Counted from the stretch's first letter, positions 1 to 8,462 are shown. The stretch: DNA of 64,000 nucleotides from Pedobacter hiemivivus (GCF_004331685.1 NZ_SJSM01000009.1:62001-126000); one strand, 5' to 3'. The notes: generated by a model from the sequence alone, not told the origin. Numbers and translations are program-made.

Positions 1-96
1 ACCCGTAGGTTTAACAGTTTTCACGATTTTCTCAGCAGATTTATCTACCAAGTTATAATCGTAAGATTTTAATTTGATTCTAATTCTTTGGCTCAT
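1..96 (-). CDS. rpsJ: 30S ribosomal protein S10, 5' part only
   Basis: The first 32 codons of ribosomal protein S10 are present; the rest lies beyond the window edge. The translation begins MSQRIRIKLKSYDYNLVD and continues with KSAEKIVKT, the conserved S10 N-terminus. S10 is part of the 30S head and, as NusE, of transcription antitermination complexes. It follows fusA on the same strand, 59 bases after the fusA stop. This is the usual str-to-S10 junction in Bacteroidota, where no tuf gene lies between them. A hairpin sits in the gap. The ATG at 96-94 is the only sensible start. Confidence 0.95.
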   Translation of the reverse strand, partial: MSQRIRIKLKSYDYNLVDKSAEKIVKTVKPTG

Positions 97-110
97 AATA
101 TATGTATTAA

Positions 111-144
111 AGCAACCGGTTAGAGCTATTAATAACCGGTTGCT
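111..144 (-). terminator. fusA-rpsJ intercistronic hairpin
   Basis: A perfect 12-bp inverted repeat (AGCAACCGGTTA at 111-122, complement at 133-144) with a 10-nt loop lies between fusA and rpsJ. On the minus strand it is followed by only a short T-rich tract (TTTAAT). It may be a leaky terminator, attenuator or mRNA-processing hairpin that sets the ratio of str to S10 operon transcripts. The sequence alone does not decide between these. Confidence 0.6.
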
Positions 145-155
145 GATTTATTTTA

Positions 156-2270
156 TTATTCTGCAGATTTAACTCTACCTTTTGATTTAGCAATTACTTC
201 ATCCTGTACAGTTTTAGGAGCTGGTTCGTAGTGATCAAATTCCATTGTAGAAGTTGCACGACCAGAAGTAATGGTACGTAACTGAGTTACATAACCAAAC
301 ATCTCAGAAAGAGGCACAGTTGCTTTAATTACTTGAGCACCATTACGTGTATCCATTCCTAAAAGTTGACCACGACGACGGTTCATATCACCGATTACAT
401 CACCCATGTTTTCTTCAGGGGTAAGGATTTCGATTTTCATGATAGGCTCCATCAATACAGGGTTACATTTAGGTAATGCTTCACGGTAAGCCATTTTAGC
501 AGCAAGCTCAAATGATAAAGCATCTGAATCGACTGCGTGGAATGAACCATCAATTAAACGAACTTTCATGTCTGGTAGTGGATAACCAGCCAATACTCCA
601 TTAGCCATAGATGCTGCAAATCCTTTTTCAACAGATGGAATAAATTCACGAGGAATTGAACCACCAGAAATTTCATTTACAAACTGCAAGCCACCTTTTT
701 CCCAATCCGCATCGATAGGAGAAATAACAACTTGGATATCCGCAAATTTACCACGACCACCAGATTGTTTTTTATAAGTCTCACGATGTTGAACTGTTCC
801 ATTGATTGCTTCTTTGTAAGCTACCTGTGGTGCACCTTGGTTAACCTCAACTTTAAACTCACGTTTTAAGCGGTCAATCAAGATATCTAAGTGAAGCTCA
901 CCCATACCAGAGATTACAGTCTGTCCAGTCTCCTGATCAGTCTGAACCCTAAATGTAGGATCCTCTTCAGCTAATTTAGATAAACCAATACCCAATTTAT
1001 CAACATCAGCTTGAGTTTTAGGCTCAATAGCTAAACCGATAACTGGCTCTGGAAAATCCATTGATTCAAGAACAATTGGATGTTTCTCATCACAAAGTGT
1101 ATCACCAGTTTTGATATCTTTAAATCCTACTACAGCAGCAATATCACCGGCACCTACGTTAGGGATTGGGTTTTGCTTGTTTGCATGCATTTGGAAGATA
1201 CGAGAAATACGCTCTTTGTTTTCAGAACGTGCGTTATAAACGTACGAACCTGCATCTAAGTTACCTGAATAAACACGGATAAAACATAAACGACCTACAA
1301 AAGGATCTGTTGCAATTTTAAACGCTAAAGCTGCAAAAGGCTCATTTACATCCGGTTGACGGGTTACTTCTAAACCAGTTTCAGGATTGGTACCAGTGAT
1401 ACCATCAACATCCATTGGCGAAGGCAATAATTCCATTACCAAATCCAACATGGTTTGAACACCTTTGTTTTTGAAAGATGAACCGCAAACCATAGGAACG
1501 ATTTTAGCATCTAAAGTTGCTTTACGCAATGCATCAAGAATCTCACGCTCAGTGATTGAGTTTGGATCATCAAAGAATTTCTCCATTAATGATTCATCAT
1601 AATCAGCAACAGCTTCTAATAAGTTCTCTCTCCATTGTGCAACCTCTTCAACCATATCTTCAGGAATAGGCACCTCAGTAAAGGTCATACCTTTATCATG
1701 CTCATTCCAAACAATACCTCTGTTATTGATTAAATCAACAACACCAGTAAAGTTATCTTCAGAACCGATAGGTAATTGCAATGGAACAGCATGACTGCCC
1801 AACATATCTTTTACCTGCTTAACAACTTTTAAGAAGTCAGCTCCTGAACGGTCCATTTTGTTAACGAAACCAATACGAGGAACCGCATAGTTGTTAGCTA
1901 AACGCCAGTTGGTTTCAGATTGAGGCTCAACACCATCAACAGCTGAAAACAAAAACACCAATCCGTCCAAAACACGCAATGAACGATTTACCTCTACGGT
2001 AAAATCCACGTGTCCAGGAGTATCGATAACGTTTACCTGATATTTGTTACCACGGTAAGGCCAGAAAACAGTTGTAGCAGCAGAAGTAATAGTGATACCA
2101 CGTTCTTGCTCCTGTGCCATCCAGTCCATTGTAGCTGCACCTTCGTGCACCTCACCAATTTTGTGACTAACACCTGCATAATAAAGGATACGCTCAGTTG
2201 TTGTGGTTTTACCCGCATCAATGTGAGCCGCGATTCCAATATTTCTTGTGTATTTTAAATCTCTTGACAT
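156..2270 (-). CDS. fusA: Elongation factor G
   Basis: EF-G is the ribosomal translocase GTPase, acting in the cytoplasm during elongation and ribosome recycling. The 704-residue product has the normal full length. The GTPase signatures are visible: AHIDAGKTTTTERIL (P-loop, about 15-29), the DTPGHVDF G3 motif (about 84-91) and NKMD (G4, about 138). Later parts match domains II to V, including the GGRGKFAD and SGGSIPREFIPSVEKG segments of domain IV. It lies 17 bases after rpsG in the rpsL-rpsG-fusA operon. The ATG start is supported by the canonical MSRDLKYTRNIGI N-terminus. Confidence 0.98.
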   Translation of the reverse strand: MSRDLKYTRNIGIAAHIDAGKTTTTERILYYAGVSHKIGEVHEGAATMDWMAQEQERGITITSAATTVFWPYRGNKYQVNVIDTPGHVDFTVEVNRSLRVLDGLVFLFSAVDGVEPQSETNWRLANNYAVPRIGFVNKMDRSGADFLKVVKQVKDMLGSHAVPLQLPIGSEDNFTGVVDLINNRGIVWNEHDKGMTFTEVPIPEDMVEEVAQWRENLLEAVADYDESLMEKFFDDPNSITEREILDALRKATLDAKIVPMVCGSSFKNKGVQTMLDLVMELLPSPMDVDGITGTNPETGLEVTRQPDVNEPFAALAFKIATDPFVGRLCFIRVYSGNLDAGSYVYNARSENKERISRIFQMHANKQNPIPNVGAGDIAAVVGFKDIKTGDTLCDEKHPIVLESMDFPEPVIGLAIEPKTQADVDKLGIGLSKLAEEDPTFRVQTDQETGQTVISGMGELHLDILIDRLKREFKVEVNQGAPQVAYKEAINGTVQHRETYKKQSGGRGKFADIQVVISPIDADWEKGGLQFVNEISGGSIPREFIPSVEKGFAASMANGVLAGYPLPDMKVRLIDGSFHAVDSDALSFELAAKMAYREALPKCNPVLMEPIMKIEILTPEENMGDVIGDMNRRRGQLLGMDTRNGAQVIKATVPLSEMFGYVTQLRTITSGRATSTMEFDHYEPAPKTVQDEVIAKSKGRVKSAE

Positions 2271-2287
2271 TTTATGATTCTATATAA

Positions 2288-2755
2288 TTAGAAACGGAAG
2301 TGAGAGAACGCTTTGTTGGCTTCAGCCATTTTATGCGTGTCTTCTTTTTTCTTAACTGCTGCACCTTCACCCTTAGCTGCTGAAACGATTTCACCTGCTA
2401 ATTTCTCTTTCATTGTTTTTTCACCACGTTTGCGTGCATATGAAATTAACCATTTCATACCTAAAGCAATCTTACGGTCAGGTCTAACCTCTGTAGGTAC
2501 CTGGAAGTTAGCACCACCAACACGGCGTGACTTAACCTCTACTGCAGGCATTACATTAGTTAAAGCGCGTTTCCAGATTTCTAATCCGTTCTCACCAACT
2601 TTTTTCTCTGCTAATTCTACAGCATCATAAAAAATTGAATAAGCGATAGATTTCTTTCCGTCAAACATCATATTGTTTACGAAACGGGTCACCTGAACAT
2701 CGTTAAATTTTGGATCAGGAAGAATGATTCTCTTTTTTGGTTTTGACTTTCTCAT
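2288..2755 (-). CDS. rpsG: 30S ribosomal protein S7
   Basis: S7 is a primary 16S rRNA-binding protein that organises the 30S head. The 155-residue product has the family length and the expected motifs: N-terminal MRKSKPKKR basic stretch, VTRFVNNMMFDGKKSIAY, and VEVKSRRVGGANFQVP with the following RPDRK. It lies 16 bases downstream of rpsL and 17 bases upstream of fusA, in the conserved str order. In many bacteria S7 binds its own operon mRNA to control translation; no specific site for that was identified here. Confidence 0.98.
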   Translation of the reverse strand: MRKSKPKKRIILPDPKFNDVQVTRFVNNMMFDGKKSIAYSIFYDAVELAEKKVGENGLEIWKRALTNVMPAVEVKSRRVGGANFQVPTEVRPDRKIALGMKWLISYARKRGEKTMKEKLAGEIVSAAKGEGAAVKKKEDTHKMAEANKAFSHFRF

Positions 2756-2771
2756 TTTGTTTTCCTCCTAA

Positions 2772-3185
2772 TTATTTCTTTTTACCTTTTGTTGGTGCCG
2801 CAGCTACTTGTCCTGGCTTAGGGCGTTTTGTTCCGTATTTTGAACGACGTTGGTTACGACCAGCAACACCTGAAGTATCTAATGCTCCACGGATGATGTG
2901 ATAACGTACACCTGGCAAATCTTTAACACGACCACCACGGATCAATACGATTGAGTGCTCCTGTAGGTTGTGACCTTCTCCAGGGATGTAAGCGTTAACC
3001 TCTTTACCATTGGTTAAACGTACACGCGCAACTTTACGCATTGCTGAGTTTGGTTTTTTAGGGGTAGTCGTATATACACGTGTACATACACCTCTTCGCT
3101 GTGGACAACTGTCCAACGCCGGAGACTTACTCTTGAACTCCAGTGCTACTCTACCTTTTCTAACTAATTGTTGAATGGTTGGCAT
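2772..3185 (-). CDS. rpsL: 30S ribosomal protein S12
   Basis: S12 sits at the decoding centre of the 30S subunit. The product is 137 residues. TTPKKPNSAMRKVARVRLTN and RGGRVKDLPGVRYH are the conserved loops facing the decoding site. The lysines whose mutation gives streptomycin resistance in other bacteria are unmutated here (TPKKPNS and RVKDLPG). The basic tail ends KPGQVAAAPTKGKKK. It is the first gene of the str operon and has a good Bacteroidota-type promoter about 60 bases upstream. Confidence 0.98.
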   Translation of the reverse strand: MPTIQQLVRKGRVALEFKSKSPALDSCPQRRGVCTRVYTTTPKKPNSAMRKVARVRLTNGKEVNAYIPGEGHNLQEHSIVLIRGGRVKDLPGVRYHIIRGALDTSGVAGRNQRRSKYGTKRPKPGQVAAAPTKGKKK

Positions 3186-3243
3186 TGTTCTTTTTTTGTT
3201 TTTCTATTAATGTTTAAAAACTTTACCCCTCAATAAGGGACTG

Positions 3244-3274
3244 CAAAGGTAAGACAATACATTTTATAAATCAA
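3244..3274 (-). promoter_or_regulatory. Promoter of the str operon
   Basis: On the minus strand TTGA (3274-3271) is followed after 19 bases by TACCTTTG (3251-3244). This matches the Bacteroidota consensus of TTG near -33 and TAnnTTTG near -7. The start of transcription would be near 3238, giving a leader of about 50 nt before rpsL. The leader contains a small CCCTT/AGGG hairpin. Confidence 0.7.
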
Positions 3275-3354
3275 GGGGTTAACATAAAATTAATCCCTTA
3301 AAAGACAATAGTATAATTACATACCAAATATTTCTATAAATTATTCTTGATTTT

Positions 3355-4485
3355 TCAACGTGTAACCATCAATCCAAACCCCACAAAATCGGCTTCACTT
3401 TGATGTAAATACATTTTAGCTTGAACAGCTAGCCCTTCCGCAACTTGATACTTCAATCCGGTAGTCCAATAGGTCTTAATATTTGTCAGACTATGATAGT
3501 GCAAATAATAACCATATTTAGTCATCAGCCCCAATCTACCTAACCACAAGTCAGGCCCAATAGCAACACCAACTCTCCATCTATCAAACGAACTTGCTTT
3601 AGATTGATAAGTTTGATCATTCTTCAGCGGGTCATAAATAGTATGATAATAAACGGCATCTAACCCTGCACTCAAACCGAGAACAGCATCTAACCGATAG
3701 TTGTATCCAGCATATAAACCGGTCTTATACAAACCATCTTTACTCCTATAAACTCCACGCCGACCTATATTAACCCCAACATCCACACTGTGCATTTTAT
3801 ATTCCGCAGGCTTTCTCCATGAAGCCGTATCATTAACCACCTTCTTTACACCCAACGACTGCGCAATACCCAAACTAACGCTACTCACATTCATCCCCTT
3901 GTTTGGCACCCTTATCCCAGCATTAGAAAAATGGAGAACATCTACCCCAGCCAAAAGCTTTGTTGATGGACCAATTTGAGTGGATAATTTTAATGCAATC
4001 CGCGACGAAAAATTAATATGACTACCTACAAGTATATTTTCATTGGTAAACCAGGTTTCCCCCAAATAACCCAATCCAAATCCTGGCGTAAGCAACAATT
4101 CGGAACCTTTAGTCTTCAATAACGAAAAATTAAGTGCAGCGATTAATGCATATGAATCACCAAACCTATTTGGTCTTGGATCTGACACCATTACAATGTC
4201 ACTCATATTCTTATAATTAAAAACCAGATCAAGGCTGTTCAAATTCAACATCCTCATCCACGGTCTGTGGCTGGCAACAGTATTCATATGGTAAATCAAC
4301 TCACCCCCATATGCTGTACCACGTAATTTATGATCAGCAGTAAACACCGCTAAAGAAACTTGTGGAGAGAACTCAATACTGTTTCGAACAGACTGTACCT
4401 CCTGGGCCCGTAAATCACCGGCAAATACCAAGAAACCTAAAAAGAAAAGAAAAGCAAATAAATTAGCGAATCTTGGCAAGCTCAT
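3355..4485 (-). CDS. Outer-membrane acyloxyacyl hydrolase (PagL-like lipid A deacylase family)
   Basis: A 376-residue secreted protein with a signal peptide (about residues 1-27, ending DLRAQ) and alternating polar/hydrophobic strands typical of an outer-membrane beta barrel. The segment HFSNAGIRVPNKGMN (His near 186, Ser two residues on) matches the catalytic signature of the PagL / lipid A 3-O-deacylase family. The likely activity is removal of an ester-linked acyl chain from lipid A or another outer-membrane lipid. The protein is about twice the length of classical PagL, with a second strand-rich half of unknown role. It lies 31 bases downstream of the DUF2132 gene on the same strand, so may be co-transcribed. 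Family membership is fairly secure; the substrate is inferred. Confidence 0.72.
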   Translation of the reverse strand: MSLPRFANLFAFLFFLGFLVFAGDLRAQEVQSVRNSIEFSPQVSLAVFTADHKLRGTAYGGELIYHMNTVASHRPWMRMLNLNSLDLVFNYKNMSDIVMVSDPRPNRFGDSYALIAALNFSLLKTKGSELLLTPGFGLGYLGETWFTNENILVGSHINFSSRIALKLSTQIGPSTKLLAGVDVLHFSNAGIRVPNKGMNVSSVSLGIAQSLGVKKVVNDTASWRKPAEYKMHSVDVGVNIGRRGVYRSKDGLYKTGLYAGYNYRLDAVLGLSAGLDAVYYHTIYDPLKNDQTYQSKASSFDRWRVGVAIGPDLWLGRLGLMTKYGYYLHYHSLTNIKTYWTTGLKYQVAEGLAVQAKMYLHQSEADFVGFGLMVTR

Positions 4486-4516
4486 TTAAAAAAAGTTCAC
4501 CATACAATATAGGAGA

Positions 4517-4738
4517 TTAATGAAAAGTATTCAAATATAATTTTTCTACTTTTTTTCGTGCCCAGTCCGTCTTACGCAAAAAAGTCAAACTTGATTTAAG
4601 TGTCGGATTGTTATTAAAACAAGCAATCTTAACCAACTTCCCCATCTCCTCCCAACCATAATGCCATACCAATTGCTTCAATATAAACTCAAGGGTCTTG
4701 CCATGTAGTGGATTGTTTACCTGTTCTTGTACTGCCAT
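4517..4738 (-). CDS. VF530 / DUF2132 family small protein
   Basis: A 73-residue protein whose central part, NNPLHGKTLEFILKQLV, followed by WHYGWEEMGK and CFNNNPTLKSSLTFLRKTDWAR, matches the VF530 (DUF2132) family, small helical proteins with a proposed but unproven nucleic-acid-binding role. I chose the ATG at 4738, giving MAVQEQVNNPLHG. The reading frame stays open further upstream, but that extension is Cys/Tyr-rich and unlike the family. A TATTTTTG box ends 4 bases upstream of this ATG, which would give an almost leaderless mRNA. The PagL-like gene follows 31 bases later. Confidence 0.75.
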   Translation of the reverse strand: MAVQEQVNNPLHGKTLEFILKQLVWHYGWEEMGKLVKIACFNNNPTLKSSLTFLRKTDWARKKVEKLYLNTFH

Positions 4739-4856
4739 GCTGCAAAAATAATAAGAATAACTAGATTTGTATACCGGTTCTACCGATTCAAAACAAAAGA
4801 CATCAAACAAGCCGACACGGTATACCTAATTATAATAAAAACAAACACAACAATAT

Positions 4857-5492
4857 ATGGATTTAAAACTGGGTGACTTTGTTCGTTTTGTAGACGAAAA
4901 CATTGAAGGGTACATTACCCGGATTATTGATAAAACTACCATTGGTGTAACAGACTCAAATGATTTTGAAATTCCTGTCCTGGCTTCTCAAGTAACATTG
5001 GTTCATGGCGACATCACCGACAATGATGTGGTGACCAACAAACCCAATATCGTTGTCCCGGAGGCCGAATTCAAAAAAGAGGGTATTTACCTCGGATTGG
5101 TTACCGATCAACATAGCAATTCTGTGGCACATTTCCACCTTGTTAATGAAACATCTTACCAACTCTTAATTAGCCTAACCACAGAAAGACAAGAAACTTT
5201 TAAAGGAGAATTTGCAGGCATCATTGCTCCTAACACGACTAAAAAGATCTACTCTGCCCAACTGGGTGACATTCAGATCTGGCCTAAATTCAGATTAGAA
5301 ATCTTAACCAATACACCTGCAAACGTTGAGCCTAAGTCTCCAATCGTCTTCAACAAAAACATTAAAGGAAAAGACCTTTCTGTTGCCAAAGAAGAAATCG
5401 ATCTGCTTAAACAAAAAGGCTGGCTAATTAAATTGGAAGAACCGGAAGCAGTAATAGATGCAGAGAAGCTGAAGGCTAGCTTCTTTAAGTAA
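4857..5492 (+). CDS. DUF2027-domain protein without the C-terminal Smr domain
   Basis: The 211-residue product begins MDLKLGDFVRFVDENIEGYI and continues TRIIDKTTIGV, FEIPVLASQVTLVHG. This is the N-terminal barrel of Bacteroidota proteins that usually carry a C-terminal Smr (MutS2-type) nuclease domain and are roughly 350 residues long. Here the protein ends at LKASFFK, about where the linker to Smr would begin. A terminator hairpin begins 5 bases after the stop, so no frameshifted Smr remnant follows. It is either a natural Smr-less paralogue or a completed deletion. The fragment includes a middle beta-rich domain (about 75-165). Function unknown. Family call by recognition only. Confidence 0.65.
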   Translation: MDLKLGDFVRFVDENIEGYITRIIDKTTIGVTDSNDFEIPVLASQVTLVHGDITDNDVVTNKPNIVVPEAEFKKEGIYLGLVTDQHSNSVAHFHLVNETSYQLLISLTTERQETFKGEFAGIIAPNTTKKIYSAQLGDIQIWPKFRLEILTNTPANVEPKSPIVFNKNIKGKDLSVAKEEIDLLKQKGWLIKLEEPEAVIDAEKLKASFFK

Positions 5493-5496
5493 TGGT

Positions 5497-5532
5497 CAAA
5501 AATAGCCGCTATACTAAGCATAGCGGCTATTT
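5497..5532. terminator. Bidirectional terminator between converging genes
   Basis: Perfect 13-bp stem (AAATAGCCGCTAT at 5500-5512 with its complement at 5520-5532), 7-nt loop. On the minus strand it is followed by TTTTTG, a good termination tract for the M1 peptidase transcript. On the plus strand only TTTG follows, so it is weaker for the DUF2027 gene. Confidence 0.75.
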
Positions 5533-5586
5533 GCATCATGTATCTGCACTATCTCATAAGCTTCATGCTTTTAAGGAAAATATGCC

Positions 5587-5656
5587 TTCTGTGAAAAGGC
5601 CTAGGCGCTCTTTGCTCCCCTTCAGGAGCCTAAGAGATGCCAGCCTTAGAATAGAA
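5587..5656. ncRNA. Candidate structured RNA element, copy 1
   Basis: A 70-nt element in the gap between converging genes folds (plus-strand reading) as: stem TTCTGT/ATAGAA; 3x3 internal loop GAA/AGA; stem AAGGC/GCCTT; internal loop CTA/A; stem GGCG/TGCC with a bulged A; stem CTCTT/AAGAG; stem GCTCC/GGAGC closed by a CCTTCA loop. A second copy at 23278-23344 has the same loops but different, compensating stem pairs. Orientation is unknown. Read on the minus strand, it would be in the 3' UTR of the M1 peptidase, between its stop and its terminator. The GAA/AGA loop (tandem G-A mismatches) favours plus-strand RNA. A REP-like hairpin is an alternative. I do not recognise the family. Confidence 0.45.
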
Positions 5657-5685
5657 TGGCTTATTTTCACTCTTATTTTCTCTTT

Positions 5686-7653
5686 TTAATTTTTACGCCA
5701 AGCATTATTACTCTCGTCAACATCCGGCAAAACACGTTTTGGATCTAAAACAACCGAAACAACCTCATCATTCGTCGGATAATAAACCGTCCAGGTCTTA
5801 TTTCTCATCCATACATCTACAGAAATTTTAATCAGATCAGTCTTACCATTTTTTGTTTTAACCTCCATAATGATAGGCATTGGCATTTTTTCCAAATTAG
5901 CCACAACAATATTATAGCCAGCAATAGCCCCTACCTGTTTAACTTCTTTAACACCAGTAATTGCTTGATCCATTTTCCAGTTCTCTAAAAACCAGCCTCT
6001 CCAGAACCAGGAAAGATCTTCACCAGCACCATTCTCCATCGCGCGGAAGAAATCAAAAGGTGTTGGGTGCTTGTATGCCCATTGCGAGATATAGTTTCTA
6101 AAAGCATAATCAAAACGATCAGCCCCCAAGATTTGGTCCCTTAAAATATCCATTCCCCAACCCGGTTTATAATATAAGTTTATCCCAATATTCCTTTCTT
6201 TCATTGCATCTGGAGTCAACATAATGTATTCCAGTTCCGATGAGCCAAGACTTTTACCAATCGCATGCATATCCGCAGGCAGACTTTTGTATTCTCCTTT
6301 ATTAAAGGCTTCAGTTGATAAACCATTAATAAAAGTATTAAATCCTTCATCCATCCAGCCGAACTTACGCTCATTACTTCCTACAATCATAGGAAACCAG
6401 GTATGGCCAAATTCATGATCAATTACCCCCCATGCACTTGCACCTTTGGCAGTCCAGCCGCAAAACACAATACCTGGATACTCCATTCCTCCCACATTAC
6501 ACGCCACATTTACCGCCATTGGATAAGGATATTCAAACCATTTATCAGAATAATGCTCTATCGAAGCTTTCACATACTCCACTGCTCTGCCGTAGCCATC
6601 CTTGCCATTACTTTCAACCGGATGAGCCGAAACCGCGAGCGACTTTTTACCACTAGGCAAGTTAATCCGCGCTGCATCAAGTACAAATGCCTTCGAAGAA
6701 GCCCAAGCCACATCACGGGTATTTTTGATCTTAAATCTCCAGGTAAGTTTATCTTTTGCTGGACGGGATTTAACATCTGTCACCTCTAACTCAGACCTGA
6801 TGGCTATTGTTTTATCACTCAGTTTCGCCGCATTCCAACGTTTTAACTGTTCAGCTGTCAACACTTCCTGCGGATTCAACAACTCACCAGAACCCATTAC
6901 AATATGACTAGCCGGTGCTGTTACCGAAAAATCCACATCACCATACTCGCAGTAAAACTCACCAGCGCCCCAATAAGGCAAAGTATTCCATCCAAGGATA
7001 TCATCATAAACGCTCATTCTAGGAAACCACTGTGCAATGGTAAATACCTCACCATTCTTTGTGGCCAAGTGTCCCATCCTATCCGAACCATTCGCCGGAA
7101 TAATAAACGAGAAATTCATCTTGATAACAATTACATCACCGGTCGCCTCCATCGGCGTTGCTAAGCGAATCTGCATCCGAGTATCCTCGGTTAGGGTAGT
7201 AAATTTTACCGGCTTCAATTTTTGCGATACGGTAATCCCATCAATTTTATAGCCACCCACAAGCTTTTCTCCTCTCGAACCATAACGGCTACCCGAAGCA
7301 ATTAAAGTATTACCACGAGAATCCGTTGAAAATAAATTCTGATCCAATTGCAACCATAAAAAAGGCAGACGGTCAGGACTATTATTTTTATAAGTGATAG
7401 TAACCATTCCAGAAACGGTATTTTTTACTTCATCAAGATTTGCAGTGATGCTATAATCTGCACGATTCTGCCAGTACTTAGGACCAGGTGCACCACTTGC
7501 CGAACGATATTCATTCCCATTTTGCGTATAAAACAAGGGGCTAAAAGCTGCATGAGGATCGTAATTACTTGTAGGGGGACTGCCTTGCTGTGCCAAACCA
7601 GTGAGACACCAGACACATAGCAAAGCACATAATAAAGTGGATTTATGAATCAT
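5686..7653 (-). CDS. Secreted M1 family metallopeptidase
   Basis: A 655-residue zinc aminopeptidase-like protein with an N-terminal signal peptide (about 1-21, ending CLTGLAQ), so exported to the periplasm or beyond. The M1 (gluzincin) signature is clear: the GGMEYPG exopeptidase motif, then HEFGH (about 413-417) and the downstream zinc ligand Glu in KFGWMDEGFN (about 435). The N-terminal beta-sandwich precedes the catalytic domain. The C-terminal region is shorter than in ERAP-type enzymes and ends in a beta-rich domain. It probably trims peptides during protein scavenging. It is monocistronic, with a weak TACCTTTA -7-like box upstream. Its 3' side holds the structured element and a terminator. 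Confidence 0.9.
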   Translation of the reverse strand: MIHKSTLLCALLCVWCLTGLAQQGSPPTSNYDPHAAFSPLFYTQNGNEYRSASGAPGPKYWQNRADYSITANLDEVKNTVSGMVTITYKNNSPDRLPFLWLQLDQNLFSTDSRGNTLIASGSRYGSRGEKLVGGYKIDGITVSQKLKPVKFTTLTEDTRMQIRLATPMEATGDVIVIKMNFSFIIPANGSDRMGHLATKNGEVFTIAQWFPRMSVYDDILGWNTLPYWGAGEFYCEYGDVDFSVTAPASHIVMGSGELLNPQEVLTAEQLKRWNAAKLSDKTIAIRSELEVTDVKSRPAKDKLTWRFKIKNTRDVAWASSKAFVLDAARINLPSGKKSLAVSAHPVESNGKDGYGRAVEYVKASIEHYSDKWFEYPYPMAVNVACNVGGMEYPGIVFCGWTAKGASAWGVIDHEFGHTWFPMIVGSNERKFGWMDEGFNTFINGLSTEAFNKGEYKSLPADMHAIGKSLGSSELEYIMLTPDAMKERNIGINLYYKPGWGMDILRDQILGADRFDYAFRNYISQWAYKHPTPFDFFRAMENGAGEDLSWFWRGWFLENWKMDQAITGVKEVKQVGAIAGYNIVVANLEKMPMPIIMEVKTKNGKTDLIKISVDVWMRNKTWTVYYPTNDEVVSVVLDPKRVLPDVDESNNAWRKN

Positions 7654-7724
7654 ATTAAATTGTTAGTTACAATTTAATAAAGGTATAAAACGAAATGCTA
7701 TCCGCCTATATTGTAACGGTATTA

Positions 7725-8462
7725 TTAATCAGCCTTAAGTTTAGGCATTGAGGATATCTTTCTTTCCTCCGGAGATAGTTTTAACCAACTATGATAAGCT
7801 TTAACCGTATAGTAAGCGTAATTAAAAGGTCTTTCACTTTTCACCAATTCTTCAGGTGGCCTATACATTGCCATGAAATTCTTCAGATCATCTCCTTTAA
7901 GTTTTACGAGGTCGGAGACATAAGCCTCCGTAAAAACAGCATTAATCTCCGTTTGAAACCGATCCCTTTCCTCTAGTAGTCTAATCTTTTCCTGCTGTCT
8001 CCTGTACTTTCCATAACCAAGGTTAAAAAGTAGTCCTCCAGCTCTATCATTGTTCCCCTTCCCCTGAAGACCATCGGTAGCGACTCGCGTATAAGGTCTA
8101 GCCAAGGGATCGGGAGCTAAAATATAGGGATTCATTTTTGCACTTATAATTTCAACCTCTCTCAATGTCGTTGAATTGCCCGGTAGGAATATAATTTTCG
8201 ACTCCAGGTTAATTAAAAACAAAGTATCCGTATGGTAACCTACCAGCGAAAACTCAATCAAATCACCAACTTTAGCTGGGATTGTAAACTGTCCTGCAGC
8301 CTTAGTTGCCTCAACCCTGCTAGTGCTCAGATTCCTCACCTTAACATTCTGCAATGGAAAAGTCCTATTGTCGAAATCATAGACAGTACCAGAAACGGTA
8401 CCTTGCGCCATGATTTTAAATGGAACAACTAACATAAGGAACAAGAGCAGATTTTTAAGCAT
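7725..8462 (-). CDS. Carboxypeptidase-regulatory-like domain protein
   Basis: A 245-residue secreted protein with a signal peptide (about 1-20, ending FKIMA) followed by a carboxypeptidase D regulatory-like Ig fold (GTVSGTVYDFDNRTFPLQNVKVRN to about residue 90), the domain also found at the N-termini of SusC proteins. The remaining ~150 residues are charged and helical, with no recognised domain. I start it at the ATG at 8462; an in-frame TTG two codons earlier is less likely. TATATTTG (8497-8490 on the minus strand) is a plausible -7 box. A second box, TACATTTG, lies only 3 bases before the ATG. Similar proteins are common and uncharacterised in Bacteroidota. Confidence 0.7.
   Translation of the reverse strand: MLKNLLLFLMLVVPFKIMAQGTVSGTVYDFDNRTFPLQNVKVRNLSTSRVEATKAAGQFTIPAKVGDLIEFSLVGYHTDTLFLINLESKIIFLPGNSTTLREVEIISAKMNPYILAPDPLARPYTRVATDGLQGKGNNDRAGGLLFNLGYGKYRRQQEKIRLLEERDRFQTEINAVFTEAYVSDLVKLKGDDLKNFMAMYRPPEELVKSERPFNYAYYTVKAYHSWLKLSPEERKISSMPKLKAD

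Noticed and set aside
2010..2258. Small frames on the strand opposite fusA and other genes
   Set aside because: They mirror strongly coding sequence, have no known motifs and no promoters of their own; treated as shadows.
4739..4810. Longer start for the DUF2132 protein
   Set aside because: The added residues are Cys/Tyr-rich, unlike the family, and overlap a good -7 box; the ATG at 4738 gives the standard length.
5587..5656. Integron attC site as an explanation of the paired elements
   Set aside because: The characteristic 7-base boxes ending in AAC / starting with GTT are missing at the ends, there is no integrase and no cassette array.
5492..5689. Open frame overlapping the DUF2027 stop and the structured element
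   Set aside because: It is a 65-codon frame running through a terminator and the hairpin element, with no recognisable motif; the hairpin structure explains the sequence better.
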